DNA from: Acidobacteriota bacterium
GTDB taxonomy: Bacteria > Acidobacteriota > Blastocatellia > Pyrinomonadales > Pyrinomonadaceae
NCBI GenBank assembly: GCA_003222895.1
Contig: QHXI01000056.1
Coordinates: 1 to 64,000 of the forward strand
Direction: 5' to 3'
Length of the DNA stretch: 64,000 bases
Positions within the stretch are counted from its first letter, which is position 1, and each line of letters begins with the position of its first letter. The notes beneath the pieces are model-generated. The model was given only the letters and a program-made list of their open reading frames with translations, was not told the DNA's origin and did no database searches. The translations under genes and the position numbers were made by a program. Shown in pieces: positions 36,615 through 44,184 of the stretch.

Positions 36615-38768
36615 ATGACAGCCAAAGCATCCGTCAGGCGCGGGCACCTCGTTCTAGCATTGTCGGTATCCATAGCTGCGCTCGTCGTTGCTTCTGCGCT
36701 CACGCGCAGCCACGCACAAGCGACCAAACTGGTTTTGATCAGCCAGGAAACATCGACGCGCGCGATCGCGGCTGATTCAGTGACCCTGAAGCGTGAGCCG
36801 TTCCAAACAACTTCAGAAGTGACCTGGGGCAATGACGCCCGCACGCGCGTGATGTTGTTCGCGATGGGACTGGCTCGCGACGCGTCGCCAGCGGACATCA
36901 GCGCCACGGCCGAAGATGGATCGCATAAGCAGTATCCGTTAACAGTTGAATACGTCGGCCCGGTGCCTGAGCAGGATTGGGCCACGGCAGTGGTCGTGCG
37001 CCTCAACGATCAGATGGGCGATCTCGGCGACGTGCTGATCGGTATCAGTTATCAAGGATCGAATTCCAATCGAGTCCGTGTCGGCATTGGTCATGTTGGC
37101 GATGGACCGCCGGACGACAAAGGAGCAGTGCCGACGCCGGGAACAATTTCACCTTCTCTGGCGCCGGCCGCAACCGCCGGGACGCTGACCACCAGCGACG
37201 TGCAGACGATCATTGCGCAGGCAGTTTCCGCGGCGGCATCAATTAACCGCGCCGTGACGGTCGCCGTCACCGACAAAGAAGGAAATGCGTTGGGCGTGTT
37301 TCGTATGACCGGCGCGCCGGCGACGACACAACTTCGTGGCGGTGGACCAGGACCAACCCTGGCGCCGAATCCGATTACAGGATTTGTCGCGACAGGTTTG
37401 GACGGCAGCGTTGTGCCGGCAAAGGTCGCCGCAATTTCGAAAGCCGGCACGGCGGCTTTGTTCAGCACCCGGGGCAATGCGTTCACGTCACGCACGGCCG
37501 GCTTCATCATCCAGGAACATTTTCCGCCCGGCGTTGATTTCAGATCTGGCGGCCCGCTTTACGGAGTCCAGTTCTCTTCCTTGCCATGTTCGGACATCAA
37601 GACCCCGGGCTTGCCGCTCGGACTCAGCGGCGATCCGGGCAGCGCTCCGATTTACAAAAACGGTGAAGCTGTCGGCGGCGTGGGCATCGAAGGCGACGGC
37701 GCCTACACGGTCGATCGCGATCCGACAGATTTCGATCAACCGTTCGAAGAAGTGATCGCCGTTTCGGCGACGAGAAGTTTCGAGGCGCCTTCGTTGATTC
37801 GCGGGGACAACATTCTGGTCGATGGAATTCGACTGGCTTATCTAAACGTCACGAACGCGCCGGTGCCAGCGACGATCGCGTTTGGAAGTTTACCGGGCGC
37901 GGTCGATCCTTTGTTTCCAATTCGCGCCGCGCAACTTTCGGAATTCACACCGGCGATTGTCGGCGGCATCGCCGGCGAAGTCGACACAAGATTCTTCCCG
38001 TTCGCCGGCAGTCCCACGGTGACTGCGAATTCGTTGACGGCTGCCGACGTCAACACGATCATTTCGCACGCGGCGCAACAAGCCAACATCACGCGGGCCG
38101 CAATTCGCCAGCCGCTCGGCAGCAATGCGCGCGTCTCGATCGCGGTCGTCGATACGAACGGAGTCGTGCTCGGCATATTTCGTCAACAGGATGCGCCAGT
38201 GTTTGGATTCGACGTTTCGGTTCAGAAAGCTCGCACGGCGGCGTTCTATTCAAGCGGCAACGCCGGTGCTTTGCTGCGCGGCGCCGGCTTTGGATCGTAT
38301 GTCGATCGCGCGTCGGCAGATGGTTTGAAACTTGATGGTTCAGTTGCATTCACGGATCGCGCGGGAGGATTTCTGCATCGACCTTTCTTCCCTGACGGCA
38401 TCAACAACAGCGCCGCCGGACCATTCAGTCGCGAGCTTAACGAGTGGAGTGTCTTCAACGTAGGTCTGCAATTGGATCTAATCAAGACCAATCTGCAGAC
38501 GGTTCTGAGCGGCGGCGCGGCACCCTGCACGTCGATTCCGAATCTGCCAAATGGCATTCAGATTTTTCCCGGCAGCGTGCCGTTATATAAAAACGGCGTG
38601 CTGGTTGGCGCGATTGGCATCAGCGGTGACGGAGTCGATCAGGACGATCTGATTGCTGCCGGAGGAGGCGCAGGTTTCGCGCCGCCAGTGAACATTCGCT
38701 CAGATCAAGTCCTGGTGCGCGGCGTGCGGCTGCCGTTTCTGAAGTTTCCACGCAGCCCCAATTTGTAG
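36615..38768 (+). CDS. Exported protein with two HbpS/GlcG-type (heme-binding) domains
   Basis: The protein has 717 residues from ATG 36615 (MTAKASVRRGHLVLALSVSIAALVVASALTRSHAQA). Two copies of the HbpS/GlcG fold are visible. Copy 1 runs from TTSDVQTIIAQAVSAAASI to GVGIEGDGAYTVD, and copy 2 from TAADVNTIISHAAQQANI to GAIGISGDGVDQDD. Both have the family signatures VAVTDKEGNALGVFRM / IAVVDTNGVVLGIFRQ and IYKNG or LYKNG. HbpS-type proteins bind heme in the envelope. The first about 150 residues are a separate beta domain of unknown role. Next to five cytochromes, heme handling is plausible. Confidence 0.85.
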   Translation: MTAKASVRRGHLVLALSVSIAALVVASALTRSHAQATKLVLISQETSTRAIAADSVTLKREPFQTTSEVTWGNDARTRVMLFAMGLARDASPADISATAEDGSHKQYPLTVEYVGPVPEQDWATAVVVRLNDQMGDLGDVLIGISYQGSNSNRVRVGIGHVGDGPPDDKGAVPTPGTISPSLAPAATAGTLTTSDVQTIIAQAVSAAASINRAVTVAVTDKEGNALGVFRMTGAPATTQLRGGGPGPTLAPNPITGFVATGLDGSVVPAKVAAISKAGTAALFSTRGNAFTSRTAGFIIQEHFPPGVDFRSGGPLYGVQFSSLPCSDIKTPGLPLGLSGDPGSAPIYKNGEAVGGVGIEGDGAYTVDRDPTDFDQPFEEVIAVSATRSFEAPSLIRGDNILVDGIRLAYLNVTNAPVPATIAFGSLPGAVDPLFPIRAAQLSEFTPAIVGGIAGEVDTRFFPFAGSPTVTANSLTAADVNTIISHAAQQANITRAAIRQPLGSNARVSIAVVDTNGVVLGIFRQQDAPVFGFDVSVQKARTAAFYSSGNAGALLRGAGFGSYVDRASADGLKLDGSVAFTDRAGGFLHRPFFPDGINNSAAGPFSRELNEWSVFNVGLQLDLIKTNLQTVLSGGAAPCTSIPNLPNGIQIFPGSVPLYKNGVLVGAIGISGDGVDQDDLIAAGGGAGFAPPVNIRSDQVLVRGVRLPFLKFPRSPNL

Positions 38769-38771
38769 TCG

Positions 38772-39557
38772 GTGATTACACGAGTCATCTTCGCTTTAGT
38801 CTGTTGCCTGCTGGCTGTCTCTTTCTCTTTGGTCGCGCACACGCAAACTCCCCAAGCCGCGCGCGGCGTCATTCGTTTGAAAGTCAAATACAAATCGAGC
38901 GAAGTCACCAAAGAGTTGCCGCGCAAGCGATTCTTTCTGATTAATGGCTCGATCGATCAAAACAAATCGTTAGTCGAACAAATCAAACAGACACCGCTAA
39001 TGTCGCGCGAGTGTTATTACCGGAACCACGGCGCAAGTGACGCGCTGATCAAGTGGCTGAACGAAAATGATTGTGAATCGGTTTATTGCCGCGCCATCGA
39101 AGAAAAGTACACCGGAGGCCGCGAAGCCGTGCCGGAATTCAAGGCGGCGTACGATCAAGCGCTGGGCGAATTGAAGGCGCCGGCGATTGCGCGGCGATGG
39201 CTGCCGAATTATCTCGCGCCTGAGATTCGCGATGGTTTCTACACCGCGAAGCAGCAAACGATTTCGAATTTGGTGAAGCAGGCCGAGACCGCGACCGGGA
39301 AACCCGTGATGTCGATCATGACGGATCGCAAAGGGACTGCTTATCTGACTGACATCGATCCAGGCGTCTATACGATCTCAAATCTGGTCGGAAGCGAAAC
39401 TAACAAGAGCAGCATTTTGTGGGTATGCGAACGCGAAGTGAAAGCGACGGACCTGACGATCGCGATGAAGCGGCCGTTCATCTTGTCGAACGAAAAAGAT
39501 CCGAAGGTGAAGTGCGAAGTGATTGAACGGCCCTTGCCGGTTTGTGGTGCTAGATAA
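38772..39557 (+). CDS. Exported protein of unknown family, partner of the HbpS-like gene
   Basis: The protein has 261 residues with a GTG start at 38772, 3 bases after the HbpS-like stop. The signal peptide is MITRVIFALVCCLLAVSFSLVAHTQ. The mature part has several cysteines (SRECYYRNHG; NDCESVYCRAIEEKY; VCEREVK) and a C-terminal region with a carboxypeptidase-regulatory-like phrase (RKGTAYLTDIDPGVYTISNL). There is no CxxCH heme site. I do not recognise the family. Tight spacing implies it works with the HbpS-like protein. Confidence 0.7.
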   Translation: MITRVIFALVCCLLAVSFSLVAHTQTPQAARGVIRLKVKYKSSEVTKELPRKRFFLINGSIDQNKSLVEQIKQTPLMSRECYYRNHGASDALIKWLNENDCESVYCRAIEEKYTGGREAVPEFKAAYDQALGELKAPAIARRWLPNYLAPEIRDGFYTAKQQTISNLVKQAETATGKPVMSIMTDRKGTAYLTDIDPGVYTISNLVGSETNKSSILWVCEREVKATDLTIAMKRPFILSNEKDPKVKCEVIERPLPVCGAR

Positions 39558-39571
39558 TCGCGAAGGGTTTT

Positions 39572-39720
39572 ACCCGCGTAGCGGCGGAATATTTATAGTA
39601 CCGCCGCCAGGAGATAAATTCTCAGCTCCTTTTAGGAGCGAAATCCACATTGCGCCCATAAATGGGCTATGAAAACTCATTTCGTGAACTGGAGCTATAA
39701 ATATTTCGCGCCTACAGCGC
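39572..39720. repeat. AATATTT-ended dispersed element, copy 3
   Basis: The left end ACCCGCGTAGCGGCGGAATATTTATAG and right end CTATAAATATTTCGCGCCTACAGCGC are inverted. Small internal palindromes include GCTCCTTTTAGGAGC. The right end contains the only available ATG of the first nonaheme cytochrome gene and encodes its first about 17 residues. Confidence 0.85.
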
Positions 39721-40805
39721 TTTGCAAAACAAGATTTGTCGGCGCGTGCTGGCTCGTTACAGTAATGCTCTCGTGCCACTTCGGAATGTCGAGCGAGGCT
39801 GGCGCCCAGACTCGCCGTCGCCCAGGCACTACGCGACCTGCGCCGCAAGCGCAAGCGCCCCGCCGATCCACCATAAAGTATTCTGCCTTTCTTCATTCAT
39901 CGGACAAGCACAAGAGCCTTCAATGCAATGCTTGTCACAGGATTCCGACTGCGTGGAATGCGAAGCGCACATTTCCCGACGTCGCCGATTTTCCGGATCA
40001 CGACGCGTGTGTGCGCTGTCATCGTTCGCAATTCTTTTCCGGACAAGCGATGATCGGAACGGGTCCGGCGATTTGTACGGTGTGTCACGTACGCGCCGCG
40101 CCGCGTGAAGACGCCCGGTTTGCGTTTGGCCGGCCTAACAATTCGGACCAGCAAGTGAAGCCAAAAGACGAACGCCAGTTCGCGATCGAATTTCCGCACG
40201 ACAAACATCAGAACGCGATCGCGTCCACTTCGAGCGTTCGATTCGTCGTCGCATCTTTCACCGGACCGGTGGACGATCAGGCGCCCGATTACAACAACTG
40301 CTCGATCTGTCATCAACCAAACAAAACGCTCGCGATCGCACCCCTGCCAATATCGTCGCCCGATCCGGCTATGCTCTATCCATTCAAGTCGATGCCGCAC
40401 AGCCACGACGCGTGCTTTGACTGTCATTGGAAAAATCTGAAGCCAACGAGCGACGACTGTGGCGGCTGTCACAAAGCTTCGGCGACGTTCATTGCAGTTC
40501 TAGCTCCGAAGCGTATCTCTGCAAAGTTCGCGCACGCAGGGGGCAAAGGCGGGCACGTCATGGAATGCACGACTTGCCACATCAACATCACGCGCGCGAG
40601 CACGTTGCGGGGACTGACGCCTGATGTGCCCATTGCGGCGTGCACGACCTGTCACAAAGACAGCAAGAAGACGACGTATCCGAAAGCTATGACGATTGAA
40701 GAAGAATTTGCACAGAACAAGAAGACCGGCGAGTGCACTTACTGTCACACGGCCGAAGTTGGCAAGAAAAGGCCGCCGCCGAGTCATGAAACGGCGGCAC
40801 AGTAG
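39669..40805 (+). CDS. Exported nonaheme cytochrome c (c3-like), paralog 1
   Basis: The protein has 378 residues. Nine CxxCH sites are present: CNACH, CVRCH, CTVCH, CSICH, CFDCH, CGGCH, CTTCH, CTTCH and CTYCH. Several extra His (HDKH, HSHDAC) could be distal ligands. A hydrophobic segment (VGACWLVTVMLSCHFGMSSEAGA) acts as a signal peptide. The residues before it come from repeat copy 3, and no other in-frame start lies between 39669 and 39765. The first heme region (YSAFLHSSDKHKSLQCNACH) matches that of the next gene (YSKFLHTSSKHASIGCNECH), so the two are tandem paralogs. Probable periplasmic electron carrier. Confidence 0.88.
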   Translation: MKTHFVNWSYKYFAPTALCKTRFVGACWLVTVMLSCHFGMSSEAGAQTRRRPGTTRPAPQAQAPRRSTIKYSAFLHSSDKHKSLQCNACHRIPTAWNAKRTFPDVADFPDHDACVRCHRSQFFSGQAMIGTGPAICTVCHVRAAPREDARFAFGRPNNSDQQVKPKDERQFAIEFPHDKHQNAIASTSSVRFVVASFTGPVDDQAPDYNNCSICHQPNKTLAIAPLPISSPDPAMLYPFKSMPHSHDACFDCHWKNLKPTSDDCGGCHKASATFIAVLAPKRISAKFAHAGGKGGHVMECTTCHINITRASTLRGLTPDVPIAACTTCHKDSKKTTYPKAMTIEEEFAQNKKTGECTYCHTAEVGKKRPPPSHETAAQ

Positions 40806-40810
40806 AAGCA

Positions 40811-40852
40811 GAGGTCAGAGGTCAGAGGTCAGAGGTCAGAGGTCAGAGGTCA
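40811..40852. repeat. 7-bp tandem repeat, six copies of GAGGTCA
   Basis: Six perfect copies of GAGGTCA lie between the two nonaheme cytochrome genes, ending 15 bases before the second start. The variable copy number of such arrays could alter the spacing or the leader of the downstream gene. Confidence 0.95.
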
Positions 40853-40867
40853 GAAAAGTAAGAGCAG

Positions 40868-41674
40868 ATGATCGTTCGCGCAACATTTTTGATTTTGTTT
40901 TCTTTCGCGTTGCTCAGTTTCGTCTACGCGCAGGGCAACGATCAGGATTACTCGAAATTCCTGCATACAAGTTCCAAGCACGCGTCGATAGGATGCAACG
41001 AATGTCATCGTCGTAATGACAACTCATCCCGACCGAGTTTCCCAGGTCACAAGTCATGCACGGGTTGTCACCTTACGCAATTCACGACGCCTATACTGCC
41101 GATGTGCTCGATCTGTCATCAGAGCGTCAACGGGAACGATCCGCCGCGCAAAGCTTTCCCGGACAAATTCAAAGAGAGCTTCAACCTGAAGTTCGATCAT
41201 GCGCAGCACATGACGGCGGCCGCGCGACCGAAGAACGGATGCGTCGCTTGTCACAGCTCGCCTTTGCGTCGCGGGGCGGCGTTGTCGATCCCAAACGGAA
41301 TGGGCGCGCACGATGGTTGTTACTCTTGCCATACGCCGAACGCTACTTCGAACGGGCGCGACCTCGCCTCGTGCGGTGTCTGTCATGCGACAAAGTCGTA
41401 CGCGCGCACTCAGACCGACTCGCCTGCGTACCGCATCGGGTTCAATCATGCCGAGCACGGCACACGACAGCGACTAAACTGTTCTGATTGCCACAACTAC
41501 ACCGTGGGCTTGCCGCAGCGGCGCCAGGTTAGTTCGCCGCGCGCGCAGGAACATTTCCCGAGCGGCAACAATTCATGCGCAACTTGTCATAACGGCCGAA
41601 GATCCTTCGGTGGCGATTTGGATTTCAAGGCGTGCCGGCGATGTCATGAGGGAGCGAGCTTTCGCACGAGTTGA
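40868..41674 (+). CDS. Exported nonaheme cytochrome c (c3-like), paralog 2
   Basis: The protein has 268 residues with a signal peptide (MIVRATFLILFSFALLSFVYAQ). Nine CxxCH sites are present: CNECH, CTGCH, CSICH, CVACH, CYSCH, CGVCH, CSDCH, CATCH and CRRCH, about one heme per 28 residues. The spacing and the phrases FDHAQH and FNHAEH resemble cytochrome c3/c7-type packing, in which paired His ligands coordinate each heme. It is shorter than its upstream paralog. It probably passes electrons in the periplasm between membrane and outer-membrane partners. Confidence 0.9.
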   Translation: MIVRATFLILFSFALLSFVYAQGNDQDYSKFLHTSSKHASIGCNECHRRNDNSSRPSFPGHKSCTGCHLTQFTTPILPMCSICHQSVNGNDPPRKAFPDKFKESFNLKFDHAQHMTAAARPKNGCVACHSSPLRRGAALSIPNGMGAHDGCYSCHTPNATSNGRDLASCGVCHATKSYARTQTDSPAYRIGFNHAEHGTRQRLNCSDCHNYTVGLPQRRQVSSPRAQEHFPSGNNSCATCHNGRRSFGGDLDFKACRRCHEGASFRTS

Positions 41675-41835
41675 TTAACCACCGAGGACACAGAGAAGAA
41701 CAAATCGCCAAGTGGTAAGTGCAAAGAGCCAAGTCGAATTGTCCCCGTTGAAGTCATCTGGCGCGTTCGCACTTGCTCCTTGCCCTCAGCGCTTGGCCCT
41801 TTGCTCGTGTTTCCTCTGTGTCCTTTGTGGTTAAT
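41674..41835. repeat. Long-hairpin dispersed element (accACCGAGGACACAGAG type)
   Basis: ATTAACCACCGAGGACACAGAG is matched by TTCCTCTGTGTCCTTTGTGGTTAAT on the right. A nested inner pair (GCAAAGAGCCAAG / CTTGGCCCTTTGC) lies inside. It begins at the stop of the second nonaheme gene. Relatives lie at 42486, 47835, 52916, 57184 and, for the inner part, 59203. Confidence 0.85.
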
Positions 41836-41905
41836 CTTATTGACAGAGCGGCAAGCGTCTCCCTAACATGCGACGCAACATTGAGACGAGAATGGGGAGG
41901 GTGAG

Positions 41906-42478
41906 ATGAAGCGAGTTCCGATCGGACTAATCGTTGGTTTATTCGCCGTGGCGTTGTTAGTTCTGACCACTGGCGCGCGCACGCCGGTGCCGCAGCAGAT
42001 TCCCAAAGAAAGCAAAGACCAGCCGACCAAAGTAAAGCTCGATACGGACAGCCTGGACGACAAATGGGGCGAAGTCGCCTTCGATCACGAAACTCACTCA
42101 GTCAAGAAATACAATCCCGACGGCGCGGGCGTCACAGCCTGCACGTTCTGTCATCACACCGATCAGCCGAAAGAAAATCTCAAGCCGCCAAGAACTACGT
42201 CAGAGCGCAACGTCGTGCTAACCGCCGATGTCTTGAAGGACGCGGCCGCCACGCCGGTCAAGACCTGCCGCCAGTGTCACCTGCAAGCCGGCGACGACAG
42301 CAAGCAACTTCCGGTGATTACGAAAGACGGAAAGGAGGTAAAGATGGATAACGAGAACGCATATCACATCAACTGCTTTGAGTGTCATGACGCTGCGATC
42401 AAAGCGAAGCCCGAATTGGCTCAGAAGATTTCCGGATCAGATCCGAAGGGCTGTGGGAAGTGTCACGTTGCGAAGTAA
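41906..42478 (+). CDS. Exported tetraheme cytochrome c3-like protein
   Basis: The protein has 190 residues. ATG 41906 is preceded by GGGGAGGG. The signal peptide is MKRVPIGLIVGLFAVALLVLTTGA. Four CxxCH sites are present: CTFCH followed by H (CHHTD), CRQCH, CFECH and CGKCH at the C-terminus. FDHETHS before the first site supplies probable distal His ligands, as in class III cytochromes c. Small tetraheme proteins of this type shuttle electrons in the periplasm. It closes the plus-strand cytochrome run and is convergent with the heptaheme gene. Confidence 0.9.
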   Translation: MKRVPIGLIVGLFAVALLVLTTGARTPVPQQIPKESKDQPTKVKLDTDSLDDKWGEVAFDHETHSVKKYNPDGAGVTACTFCHHTDQPKENLKPPRTTSERNVVLTADVLKDAAATPVKTCRQCHLQAGDDSKQLPVITKDGKEVKMDNENAYHINCFECHDAAIKAKPELAQKISGSDPKGCGKCHVAK

Positions 42479-42485
42479 GAGCAGC

Positions 42486-42725
42486 ATCCACAGATTACGC
42501 AGATTACCCAGACAAGAAAAAATCAGGGCAAAACGTTGGTCGCGAATTGACCACCAAGACACAAAGAATACTAAGTCGGCAACTCGAAATGAGTTCGCTT
42601 TACTTTCTAAAATCTCCTTTGTGTCCTTTGTGACTTTGTGGTGAGTGTTTTGGAGTGATTGCAGTTGCGAACAATACTTAGCACACTGTCATTTCCTATC
42701 TGTGTAATCTGCGTAATCTGTGGAT
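42486..42725. repeat. Nested double hairpin element between convergent cytochrome genes
   Basis: The outer arms ATCCACAGATTACGCAGATTA and its complement at 42704-42725 enclose a second pair (GACCACCAAGACACAAAG / CTTTGTGACTTTGTGGTG). The right outer arm overlaps the heptaheme gene and encodes its last residues (STDYADYTDRK). Confidence 0.85.
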
Positions 42726-43630
42726 AGGAGTCCCGGATTCCAGTGCCGCTTGTCCTGCAAGTGTTGCACGTGACATGAAGTGCAGTTCGGTTTGTCGGAC
42801 GCAATCACCTGTCCGCCCGCGCGCGCATCCACTTGACCGTTATGACACTTGCCGCAGGTTGTTCGCGGCGTCCTGAGATCGATCGGATCGCGCGTGGCAT
42901 GGCAACTCGAACAACTCAGCTCGCCTTCTTTGTTTCCCGGCAAACCTCCGACAGCACGAACTCGATAAAGATGGACCGCGTGAAATTGTTTGCTGCGCCA
43001 TTGATCTTCCGTGTCGCTCGGTAAGCGTTCCAGCTTCAAAGTATCTTTGCGCACAGACATCTCGTCGGCGTCTAACCCCGCCCACTTCCAATGTCCGTTC
43101 ACGACTGGATAACCAAACGTGCCGCCGTGCGGAGTCGCAACACTCTTGCCGTTGTAAAATTTCTTGTTCCGATCGTTGTGGCATTCGAAGCAAGACAACA
43201 ACGCGCCATCGATCGCATTGAACTGTGAACCGCGATGTTCGGCATGACAATCGATGCAACCGATGCCGGCGCTCACGTGCGGCTTGATCACCGTCGCCTT
43301 AAACGCGTCAGTGGTATGGCACGATGAACATTGCTTCTCCATGTTCGTGCTCCATGCGTGACATGACGTACACGACCCGGCATTTGCGTGATTCGCGATG
43401 GGAGGTTTCAGATTCATGCTCGCGCGCTCGTGCGCATCCGAGATTGGCGCGGGCGCGAACGCTCGCGCATAAATCAGCGCGCCGCCGATAGACAGTAATA
43501 CGACGGGAATCACTCCCCACAAGAGCATCGAGGCTGGCCAGCGTCTGCGCAGATCAGTTGTCGGCGACCAGACGGATTGCGCTTTGCCGCTCGGCCTGCC
43601 AGTCAAAGGAAACAGCGGCGAAGGCTTCAC
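42689..43630 (-). CDS. Membrane-anchored heptaheme cytochrome c
   Basis: The protein has 313 residues. An N-terminal cytoplasmic stretch of about 33 residues is followed by one membrane helix (SMLLWGVIPVVLLSIGGALIYA), used as an uncleaved anchor. Seven CxxCH sites are present: CTSCH, CSSCH, CIDCH, CFECH, CSSCH, CGKCH and CTSCH. It starts inside the FHA gene stop (4-bp overlap), so the two are translationally coupled. As an anchored cytochrome it may take electrons from the ferredoxin/membrane protein of the same operon. Its final residues are repeat-derived. Confidence 0.9.
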   Translation of the reverse strand: MKPSPLFPLTGRPSGKAQSVWSPTTDLRRRWPASMLLWGVIPVVLLSIGGALIYARAFAPAPISDAHERASMNLKPPIANHANAGSCTSCHAWSTNMEKQCSSCHTTDAFKATVIKPHVSAGIGCIDCHAEHRGSQFNAIDGALLSCFECHNDRNKKFYNGKSVATPHGGTFGYPVVNGHWKWAGLDADEMSVRKDTLKLERLPSDTEDQWRSKQFHAVHLYRVRAVGGLPGNKEGELSCSSCHATRDPIDLRTPRTTCGKCHNGQVDARAGGQVIASDKPNCTSCHVQHLQDKRHWNPGLLSTDYADYTDRK

Positions 43631-44079
43631 CGTTTTCGTAGCCGCGGTGATTCGCTTGTCCCAAAAAACGTCGAGAGCCTTCGAGCTTGCGTCAGCCGGT
43701 TTCGGTTTGCGCGAGAGCGCTTTCTTCTTGTGTCCGGCGGTTTCTGCAGGAGCGGCTGCAGCGAAACTTTGATCGTCAATGAGCCTTGCGCAAACGTGAC
43801 GTTGAGCGCGAATGGGCCAATCCCGAGCACGTCCCCATCGGCGAGCGCTTCGTACTCTTCCAGTTTTGTTGCGTTCAGCAGAATCGGATTGCCCGGGCGC
43901 AAGTTGCGAACATAGTACTCGCCGTCGGCGTAGGTAACGCCGGCATGAAGACGAGAAACTGATGGATGATTTAGCAGCAGTTCACAAGTCGGCAGCCGAC
44001 CGATGAGCACACCTTCGGCGACGATCGTCACCGGATCGACCTGCAAGTCTTCGCGGACGATGATGAAGGTTGCTTCCAT
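43627..44079 (-). CDS. FHA-domain protein
   Basis: The protein has 150 residues from ATG 44079; upstream in-frame codons come from a repeat. Residues 5-95 form a forkhead-associated domain with the conserved GRLPTCELLLNHPSVSRLHAGV and YYVRNLRPGNPILLN. This is the fold that binds phosphothreonine. The tail (about 100-150) is basic (RRKRSRANRNRLTQARR). FHA proteins usually read Ser/Thr-kinase signalling. It sits between a cyclic-nucleotide/ferredoxin fusion and a heptaheme cytochrome in one operon, which points to regulation or assembly of a redox complex. Confidence 0.9.
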   Translation of the reverse strand: MEATFIIVREDLQVDPVTIVAEGVLIGRLPTCELLLNHPSVSRLHAGVTYADGEYYVRNLRPGNPILLNATKLEEYEALADGDVLGIGPFALNVTFAQGSLTIKVSLQPLLQKPPDTRRKRSRANRNRLTQARRLSTFFGTSESPRLRKR

Positions 44080-44081
44080 TC

Positions 44082-44184
44082 GAGCGCAGGCATCCTGCGT
44101 GCGGTGCGCAGGCATCCTGCCTGCAATCTTGTTTTAGAACGGCGAGCAAGATGCTCGCGGACCGCACGCAGGATGCGTGCGCTC
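44082..44184. repeat. Inverted-repeat element (GCATCCTGCGTGCG type) inside the redox operon
   Basis: GAGCGCAGGCATCCTGCGTGCGGT is matched by ACCGCACGCAGGATGCGTGCGCTC, with a second GCAGGCATCCTGCCTGC palindrome within. It fills the whole gap between the cyclic-nucleotide/ferredoxin gene and the FHA gene. As RNA it would form a stable hairpin between two cistrons. Confidence 0.9.

Noticed and set aside
40811-40852. Possible CRISPR array
   Set aside because: Units are contiguous 7-bp repeats without spacers and there are no cas genes nearby.
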